64,000 nt of DNA from Paraburkholderia sp. BL10I2N1 (GTDB taxonomy: Bacteria > Pseudomonadota > Gammaproteobacteria > Burkholderiales > Burkholderiaceae), in NCBI RefSeq assembly GCF_004361815.1, contig NZ_SNWA01000001.1:3162001-3226000 (forward strand), read 5' to 3'. Position numbers and translations under genes: made by a program. Shown here in pieces: positions 58,012-64,000 of this stretch (the stretch's first letter is position 1; each line of letters starts with the position of its first letter). Under the pieces are notes generated by a model that made no database searches, was not told the DNA's origin, and saw only the letters and a list, made by a program, of their open reading frames with translations.

Positions 58012-59319
58012 TCAGTGCTTGACTTCGCCTATGAGCGCGACCGAATCGAAGGCGCGCTGGTTGGCCTGGTGGCGCCGCATCACCAGCCACATCATCAGGC
58101 AGACAAAGGTGCCGAACAGCACGATCACCACCGATACCGGCACGTCGAGCCACACGAGTACCGCGTAGAGGCACAGCATGACGAGCACCGAGAGATTTTC
58201 GTTGAAGTTCTGCACGGCGATCGAGTGACCAGCCGAGAGCAGCACGTGTCCGCGATGCTGCAGCAGCGCATTCATCGGCACCACAAAAAAGCCCGACAGG
58301 CCGCCGACGATCATCAGGAACAGATAGGCAATCAGCAGATAGCCGGAGACGTGCATTCTGCCGAAATAGAGGCCCCAGTGCGACGGAAACAGGTCCTTCG
58401 TATAGAAGGCCATCAGCATCACGGCGATGCCCATCATGATGCCGACCGGCAGCACCGACAGCGACTTCTTGAGCGGCACCTTCGCGGCGGCGATGACCGC
58501 GCCCGCCGCCACGCCGACCGCGACCACGGCCTGCAGGATCGCGCCTTCCGACAGCGACATGCCGAGCGACACTTCCGCCCACTTCAGCACGATGAACTGA
58601 AGCGTCGCGCCCGCACCCCAGAAGAGCGTCGTGACGGCGAGCGAGATCTGACCGAGCTTGTCGCGCCACAGGATCAGGAAGCAGTCGGCAAAATCGGTAA
58701 TGAGCTTGATTGGGCCGCGTTCCTGTCGCGGATAGCGGGCGCCCGTATCGGGAATCCGAAGGTTGAAGAGCGCAGCGATCACATAGAACACCACGATCAC
58801 GAGCATCGCGGCTTCGGCGGGAGTGTTGATCGTGGGGATGTGGTGCCGGAGGATGGGGGCTGCGATGTGCGGGCTGATGAGCGCGCCGCCTAGAACGGTG
58901 CCGAGAATGATGGATCCGACCGTCGTGCCTTCGATCCACCCGTTGGCCGCGACGAGCCGGTCAGGCGGCAGCAGCTCCGTGAGAATGCCGTATTTCGCCG
59001 GAGAATAAGCGGCGGCGCCAAATCCAACGATGCCGTAAGCAATGAGCGGGTGCGCTCCAATCAACATCGTGATGCAGCCGACGACCTTGATGGTATTGGT
59101 CACGAACATCACCTGACCCTTCGGTCGGGAGTCGGCGAAGGCCCCTACGAAGGCAGCCAGAACGACGTACGACAGCACAAAAAACAGCTTGAGCAGCGGC
59201 GTCATCCAGTTCGGGGCGTGAAGATCTTTCAGCAGTGCAATAGCAGCAATCAGAAGCGCATTGTCGGCCAGCGAGGAAAAAAACTGCGCGGCCATGATGG
59301 TGTAAAAACCTTTTTTCAT
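58012..59319 (-). CDS. lplT: LplT-like lysophospholipid transporter (copy 2), MFS
   Basis: 435 residues from the ATG at 59319 (MKKGFYTIMAAQFFSSLADN). About 12 membrane segments. Highly similar over its length to the protein at 13606-14904: shared FGAAAYSPAKYGILTELLP, IPDTGARYP and GHSIAVQNFNENL. This copy, next to alr and radA, is the one in the position usual for Burkholderiaceae. Start beyond 59319 to 59409 reads Arg-rich and is unlikely. Confidence 0.88.
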   Translation of the reverse strand: MKKGFYTIMAAQFFSSLADNALLIAAIALLKDLHAPNWMTPLLKLFFVLSYVVLAAFVGAFADSRPKGQVMFVTNTIKVVGCITMLIGAHPLIAYGIVGFGAAAYSPAKYGILTELLPPDRLVAANGWIEGTTVGSIILGTVLGGALISPHIAAPILRHHIPTINTPAEAAMLVIVVFYVIAALFNLRIPDTGARYPRQERGPIKLITDFADCFLILWRDKLGQISLAVTTLFWGAGATLQFIVLKWAEVSLGMSLSEGAILQAVVAVGVAAGAVIAAAKVPLKKSLSVLPVGIMMGIAVMLMAFYTKDLFPSHWGLYFGRMHVSGYLLIAYLFLMIVGGLSGFFVVPMNALLQHRGHVLLSAGHSIAVQNFNENLSVLVMLCLYAVLVWLDVPVSVVIVLFGTFVCLMMWLVMRRHQANQRAFDSVALIGEVKH

Positions 59320-59537
59320 CTGATGCGATGCTGTCCTCGCTGCGGTCCGTCCGCCCCGGCCGTGTGGAGTGCGTCCGGGCTTATTCCGTTCGAAATGGGT
59401 TGTGCGCACGGCTTTATATCACGAAAATAGCTGTATTCAGACTAGCAGAATCCTTGATCGCACCGTCCAGCGGGCTCCAGTGTGCTGAAAACGCACTGTA
59501 AGCCGCTGATTCGCAAGCGTCTTTACGAAAACATCCC

Positions 59538-60608
59538 ATGCCGCGCCCGCTCTCAGCCACCATTCATACCGCCGCTCTCGCCAATAATCTCGCCGTCGTC
59601 CGCCGCTACGCGCCGAAGTCCCGGATCTGGGCCGTCGTGAAGGCTAATGCCTATGGTCACGGGCTCGCCCGGGCATTCCCGGGTTTGCGCGCAACAGACG
59701 GCTTCGGATTGCTCGACCTCGAAGAAGCCGTGAAGTTGCGGGAATTGGGCTGGGCCGGTCCAATTTTGCTGCTGGAAGGCTTTTTCCGTCCGACCGATCT
59801 CGATGTCGTCGACCGTTACAGTCTGAGCACGGCAGTGCATTCGGACGAGCAGATGCGCATGCTGGAAATGGCGCGTCTGTCGAAGCCCGTCAATATCCAG
59901 TTGAAGATGAACAGCGGCATGAACCGTCTCGGCTATACGCCTGAGCGGTTTCGCGCTGCGTGGGAGCGGGCCCGTGCGTGTCAGGGCGTCGGCCAGATCA
60001 CGCTCATGACGCATTTCGCCGACGCCGACAGCGAGCGCGGCGTCGCGGACCAGATGGAAGCCTTCGAGCGCGGCGCAGAGGGGATTGCGGGCGCGCGCAG
60101 CCTGTCGAACTCGGCGGCGACGTTGTGGCATCCCGCTGCCCATTTCGACTGGGTGCGCCCGGGCATCATTCTTTATGGCGCGTCGCCGTCAGGTGTGACG
60201 GCGGACATCCAAGGAACCGGGTTGCAGCCGGCCATGACGCTTGCCTCCGAGCTGATCGCCGTGCAGATGCTCGCCGAGGGGCAAACCGTCGGGTACGGTT
60301 CGACCTTTGCGGCCCGCGGTCCGATGCGCATCGGCGTGGTGGCGTGCGGCTATGCCGACGGCTATCCCCGCGTCGCGCCGGAAGGTACGCCGGCGATCGT
60401 CGACGGTGTGCTGACACGTCTGGTTGGCCGGGTATCGATGGACATGATCACCGTGGACCTGACCCCGTGCCCGACTGCCAACGTCGGCTCGCGCGTCGAG
60501 CTGTGGGGTGCGAACCTGCCGATCGACGACGTCGCCCGCTCGTGCGGAACGATCGGCTATGAACTGATGTGTGCCGTGGCGCCGCGCGTGCCCGTGCGTG
60601 CCGAATAG
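59538..60608 (+). CDS. alr: Alanine racemase
   Basis: 356 residues. PLP lysine K35 in [10 protein letters not shown]; opposite catalytic Tyr in [11 protein letters not shown] (near 255); [13 protein letters not shown]. Makes D-alanine for peptidoglycan. Divergent from lplT and 50 nt before radA. Confidence 0.96.
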   Translation: MPRPLSATIHTAALANNLAVVRRYAPKSRIWAVVKANAYGHGLARAFPGLRATDGFGLLDLEEAVKLRELGWAGPILLLEGFFRPTDLDVVDRYSLSTAVHSDEQMRMLEMARLSKPVNIQLKMNSGMNRLGYTPERFRAAWERARACQGVGQITLMTHFADADSERGVADQMEAFERGAEGIAGARSLSNSAATLWHPAAHFDWVRPGIILYGASPSGVTADIQGTGLQPAMTLASELIAVQMLAEGQTVGYGSTFAARGPMRIGVVACGYADGYPRVAPEGTPAIVDGVLTRLVGRVSMDMITVDLTPCPTANVGSRVELWGANLPIDDVARSCGTIGYELMCAVAPRVPVRAE

Positions 60609-60658
60609 CCGTGTCCTGCCGGACAACGATAAGAACAGTGCAGTAACGGGAAGGGCGC

Positions 60659-62035
60659 GTGGCTAAACAGAAGACGTTGTACACCTGCACCGAGTGCGGC
60701 GGGCAGGCGCCCAAGTGGCAAGGGCAGTGCCCGGCGTGCGGAGCGTGGAACACGCTCGTCGAAAGCGTTGCGGAATCCCCCTCGGCACACCGGTTCCAGT
60801 CGCTCGCGAAAAGCGCTGCGGTGCAGCGGCTCGCGGACATCGACGCATCCGATGTGCCGCGCTTTTCGACTGGCGTGAGCGAGTTCGACCGGGTGCTGGG
60901 CGGGGGGCTGGTGGCGGGCGGTGTCGTGCTGATTGGCGGCGACCCCGGCATCGGCAAATCGACGTTGCTGCTGCAGTCGCTCGCGGAAATCGCCAGCGAG
61001 CGACGGGCGCTCTATGTGAGCGGCGAAGAGTCCGCCGCACAGATTGCGTTACGCGCGCAACGGCTTTCGCTACTCGATCCGCTGTCGATGGCGAGCGAAC
61101 TCAAACTGCTCGCCGAAATCCAGCTGGAAAAGATTCAGGCAACGATCGAGGCCGAGCGTCCCGATGTCGCCGTGATCGATTCGATCCAGACGATCTATTC
61201 AGACGCGCTCACATCGGCGCCCGGTTCGGTCGCACAGGTCAGAGAGTGCGCGGCCCAGTTGACGCGTGTGGCCAAGCAGTCCGGCACGGCGATCATCATG
61301 GTCGGCCACGTGACCAAAGAGGGCAACCTCGCCGGTCCTCGCGTGCTCGAGCACATCGTTGACACCGTGCTGTACTTCGAAGGCGACACGCATTCGTCGT
61401 TCCGGCTGGTGCGAGCCTTCAAGAACCGCTTTGGCGCGGTGAACGAACTCGGTGTATTCGCGATGACCGAGCGTGGGCTGCGCGGCGTGGCGAATCCGTC
61501 GGCGCTGTTTCTGTCACAGCATGAGCAGACGGTGCCGGGTTCGTGCGTGCTCGTGACGCAGGAGGGCTCGAGGCCGCTGCTCGTCGAAATCCAGGCGCTG
61601 GTGGATACAGCCCATGTGCCCAACCCACGGCGGCTTGCCGTCGGGCTCGAACAGAATCGTCTCGCGCTGCTGCTCGCGGTACTGCATCGACACGCGGGCA
61701 TCGCCTGTTTCGACCAGGATGTGTTTCTGAACGCGGTCGGCGGCGTGAAAATTACCGAGCCGGCTGCCGATCTTGCCGTGCTGCTCGCCATTCAGTCGTC
61801 GCTGCGCAACAAGCCGCTGCCAAAGGGACTGTTCGTGTTCGGTGAAGTGGGACTTGCCGGCGAGATCCGACCTTCGCCGCGCGGCCAGGAGCGCCTGAAG
61901 GAGGCGGCCAAACTTGGCTTTACGATCGCGGTGATTCCAAAGGCGAATGCGCCCAAACAGGCGATCGACGGTCTGCGCGTCATTGCTGTCGAGCGGATCG
62001 AACAGGCTATCGATCAGGTCCGGGATCTCGACTGA
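60659..62035 (+). CDS. radA: DNA repair protein RadA (Sms)
   Basis: 458 residues from GTG at 60659. C4 zinc finger C10, C13, C24, C27; Walker A GDPGIGKST (94-102); KNRFG motif at 255-259; Lon-like C-terminal domain. RecA-like ATPase that processes recombination branches. Confidence 0.97.
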   Translation: MAKQKTLYTCTECGGQAPKWQGQCPACGAWNTLVESVAESPSAHRFQSLAKSAAVQRLADIDASDVPRFSTGVSEFDRVLGGGLVAGGVVLIGGDPGIGKSTLLLQSLAEIASERRALYVSGEESAAQIALRAQRLSLLDPLSMASELKLLAEIQLEKIQATIEAERPDVAVIDSIQTIYSDALTSAPGSVAQVRECAAQLTRVAKQSGTAIIMVGHVTKEGNLAGPRVLEHIVDTVLYFEGDTHSSFRLVRAFKNRFGAVNELGVFAMTERGLRGVANPSALFLSQHEQTVPGSCVLVTQEGSRPLLVEIQALVDTAHVPNPRRLAVGLEQNRLALLLAVLHRHAGIACFDQDVFLNAVGGVKITEPAADLAVLLAIQSSLRNKPLPKGLFVFGEVGLAGEIRPSPRGQERLKEAAKLGFTIAVIPKANAPKQAIDGLRVIAVERIEQAIDQVRDLD

Positions 62036-62197
62036 GGCCGGCTGGCTCGTCCCGCTGGGCCAGCGCGACAAACAATCGGCGTGCCATACAGCGTAATGTG
62101 TCGTAAATATCTCTACGCCGCCTGTAACCCGCGGGACACGCGTTTTCCCCTATCCTGCCCGGGTTAGGAGTCCGTCAAGAGCGGAAAGGATGGCGTC

Positions 62198-62464
62198 TTG
62201 AAACAGTCTCATGAATCCGTGGCCGAGCGCCTCATGAATCTGCGCGGCTGTCGTGTGTCGGAGCCGATCCGGCAACCGTGGGGTGGCCGTGGTTGCCGGA
62301 TTGTCGAATGGATCGACACGGCCGGGCAGATTTCGCGTCGGGTCGTCGCCGAAGATGTGACCGCCGATGAAGTGCGCGCCACCATTGAACGGCACGTCGA
62401 AGGGCGCAAGCACGTGCTCATCGACGACGAGAGCGCGCCCCGGCAGACCTTGCCGCGGCGTTGA
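62198..62464 (+). CDS. Small conserved protein, DUF2866-like
   Basis: 88 residues from TTG at 62198, preceded by GGAAAGGA (62183-62190). Contains GCRVSEPIRQPWGGRGCRIVEW, RRVVAEDVTADEVRA, ERHVEGRKHV. I recall similar proteins in Burkholderia under DUF2866, but I am not certain of the number. Two cysteines and a Trp-rich core; function unknown. Confidence 0.75.
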   Translation: MKQSHESVAERLMNLRGCRVSEPIRQPWGGRGCRIVEWIDTAGQISRRVVAEDVTADEVRATIERHVEGRKHVLIDDESAPRQTLPRR

Positions 62465-62530
62465 AAGTATCCGGCGGCCGGTGTAATGCGGGCCAGGTTG
62501 GCAACGCAAGTACCGTCCTGGACGGGTCAT

Positions 62531-63610
62531 CTACGGGGCAGGGTACGGGTCCAGATCATCCTGGTCGTCCGGCGATTCTGCGAGCTCGGGATTGAACAGC
62601 GGGTGCCGCGCTGCCTCGGCGGCTGTCAGCACCGGGGCGACGCAGCAATCGAGCGGTTCCAGCAGCGCGAGCCAGTCGTCAAGCGTCTCGCGAACAATCA
62701 CGGCGGCCAGTTCCAGCGTCAGCGCGGCGGCGTCCGGGCCACCGATCGCCTGTCCGAGGCTCCAGTGCCGGTCTGTCCAGTCTTCGCGGCCCAGCGCCGC
62801 GCACAACGTTTCCCAGAATTTGAGTTCCAGCGCGCCGATCGCAAGCCAGCGCCCATCGAGCGTGCGATACAGGTTGTAGCAGGGCACGCCGCCATTCAGC
62901 AGACCGCCGGCGGCACGTGGCGCTGCCCCCTCGTTGGCGAGCGCGATCTGGGCGACGATATTGTTGGCGTGCACGGCGTGTGTCATCGAGACGTCGATGA
63001 AACGGCCGTTTCCTCCCCGCGCGACGTGCCAGAGCGCCGCGAGTATCTGCGTGACCGCCGAGAGGGCACCGCCCAGCAGGTCGGCGATCTGGAAATTAGG
63101 CATGATCGGCGTGCCGTCGCGCGCAACCAGCTGATCGAGGACGCCTGCATAGGCGACGTAGTTCAGATCGTGTCCGGCGAAAGCCGCGTACGGTCCTTCA
63201 GACCCGTAACCTGTGATCGCGCAATAGACGAGCCTCGGATTTTCCACCCGCAGCAGGTCATAGCCGACGCCGAGCCGTTCCATCACGCCAGGCCGGAAGC
63301 TCTCGACCAGCACGTCCGCTTCACGCGCCAACGCACGAAGCACCGTGCGACCGGCTTCCGATTTCAGATCCAGCCGGGTCTCACGCTTGCCGCGGTTGAC
63401 GAGCCGGTAGAACGCCCCCGGCCTGCCGGCGAGCCGGTCCGCCTGGCTTTGCATCATCGTGCGGGCGTGATCTCCCACGCCCGGGGCCTCGATCTTCAGG
63501 ACGTCGGCACCCAGCTCGGCGAGCCGGAGTGTCGCAACCGGGCCGGGCAACAGACGCGTCAGGTCGAGCACGCGCAAGCCTTTCAATGCAGCAGGAGACG
63601 GCAAGGCCAA
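62531..63610 (-). CDS. CaiB/BaiF (family III) CoA-transferase
   Basis: About 359 residues. N-terminus LKGLRVLDLTRLLPGPVATL, catalytic Asp expected in FQIADLLGGALSAV (NFQIAD), with family block LADLGGGA-like region and FIDVSMTHAV. Transfers CoA between carboxylates; substrates could be alpha-methyl-branched acyl groups (racemase-type), not resolved. There is no in-frame ATG near the family start; TTG at 63610 or 63604 is chosen, since the ATG at 63724 would overlap the next gene by 74 nt and add Lys/Ser-rich sequence. Confidence 0.85.
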   Translation of the reverse strand: MALPSPAALKGLRVLDLTRLLPGPVATLRLAELGADVLKIEAPGVGDHARTMMQSQADRLAGRPGAFYRLVNRGKRETRLDLKSEAGRTVLRALAREADVLVESFRPGVMERLGVGYDLLRVENPRLVYCAITGYGSEGPYAAFAGHDLNYVAYAGVLDQLVARDGTPIMPNFQIADLLGGALSAVTQILAALWHVARGGNGRFIDVSMTHAVHANNIVAQIALANEGAAPRAAGGLLNGGVPCYNLYRTLDGRWLAIGALELKFWETLCAALGREDWTDRHWSLGQAIGGPDAAALTLELAAVIVRETLDDWLALLEPLDCCVAPVLTAAEAARHPLFNPELAESPDDQDDLDPYPAP

Positions 63611-63650
63611 CCTCTCATCGATGCCGGTGCGACGCCCATGATGAGCGCCG

Positions 63651-64000
63651 CTAGCCGATTTGTTCGAGTTCCTCGTGTTTTTCGAGCCATTCAGCTTCGA
63701 GTGTTTCGAGGCGCGCGGTGACATCCGCCTGACGCCGGATGGTATCCGTCAGTTTCGCTTTCTGATCAGGCTCGTAACTGGCTGGATCGGCGACGACCGC
63801 GTCGAGCGTCGCTTTCTCCGCGTTCAGTGTATCCATCTCCTTTTCGATCTTCGTGATGCGCGACTGTAGCGGCTTCTTCAGGTGAGCCAGCTTCTGCCGC
63901 GTTTCGGCTTCCAGACGACGCTGCTCCTTCCTGTTTATGGCCGGATCGCCGGTGCCTTCAGTCGAGCCCGACGCGGACGCGGCCTTGGCCGCCGCGCGCT
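63651..64000 (-). CDS. ABC-F ATPase, C-terminal part (5' end outside the window)
   Basis: Only the C-terminal ~115 residues are visible, entering from the window edge. RKEQRRLEAETRQK, LKKPLQSRITKIEKEM and LETLEAEWLEKHEELEQIG form the coiled-coil tail of YheS/Uup-type ABC-F proteins, which act on ribosomes. The ATPase domains lie outside. Confidence 0.85.
   Translation of the reverse strand, partial: RAAAKAASASGSTEGTGDPAINRKEQRRLEAETRQKLAHLKKPLQSRITKIEKEMDTLNAEKATLDAVVADPASYEPDQKAKLTDTIRRQADVTARLETLEAEWLEKHEELEQIG

Overview
The window looks like core chromosome of a GC-rich betaproteobacterium of the Burkholderiaceae, most likely a Paraburkholderia, Caballeronia or Burkholderia type. This is inferred from codon use, from gene orders I know from that group (cysS, DNA glycosylase, accA, tilS, lysC, tRNA-Ser; aceB, dehalogenase, LysR, Usp, aceA; lplT, alr, radA) and from protein resemblance. 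No search was run. Nearly all genes are housekeeping genes. There is no CRISPR array, prophage or toxin-antitoxin cluster that I can see.

Layout. 1-0.9 kb: 3' part of an IS1634-type transposase, directly behind tex. 1-9 kb: tex, a secreted coiled-coil protein, a DUF465 protein, a DinG/YoaA-type Fe-S helicase, a repeat-bearing lipoprotein and a RoxA-like JmjC hydroxylase. 9-15 kb: slyD, a degenerate metallophosphoesterase, mutS and a first lplT. 15-21 kb: suhB, trmJ, cysE, then lpxH, two cyclophilins and a TPR protein. 21-28 kb: cysS, a DNA glycosylase, accA, tilS, lysC and tRNA-Ser. 28-31 kb is the only clearly eroded or accessory stretch: a frameshifted AI-2E-family transporter remnant, a ribbon-helix-helix regulator with a phased operator-like site, a PHB-depolymerase-like esterase and a small Pro/Tyr-rich exported protein. 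31-39 kb: fabI, a yejABEF-type peptide ABC importer and an NlpC/P60 peptidase. 39-45 kb: a patatin lipoprotein, gltX, a tRNA cluster (Ala, then a tandemly duplicated Glu-Asp pair), a GNAT protein, an AraC regulator, an RraA-like protein and a GGCT-like protein. 45-51 kb: the glyoxylate-shunt locus (aceB, haloacid dehalogenase, LysR, Usp, aceA). 51-57 kb: rhlE, an acyl-CoA-binding protein and an overlapping tsaB-rimI-udg-DUF1853 unit. 57-64 kb: thiD, a second lplT, alr, radA, a small unknown protein, a CaiB-type CoA-transferase and the 3' end of an ABC-F gene.

Functional links. aceA and aceB together make the glyoxylate bypass, and a divergent LysR/dehalogenase pair sits between them. yejABEF plus the NlpC/P60 enzyme suggest uptake or recycling of cell-wall peptides. 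tsaB and rimI (tRNA and ribosomal protein modification) share a translationally coupled operon with a DNA-repair enzyme. The two LplT paralogues, 45 kb apart, suggest some specialisation in lysophospholipid handling. I did not find a strong candidate for a wholly new system. The most worthwhile leads are the RHH regulator operator, the exported repeat/coiled-coil protein, the Yej/NlpC association and the control region between aceA and rhlE.
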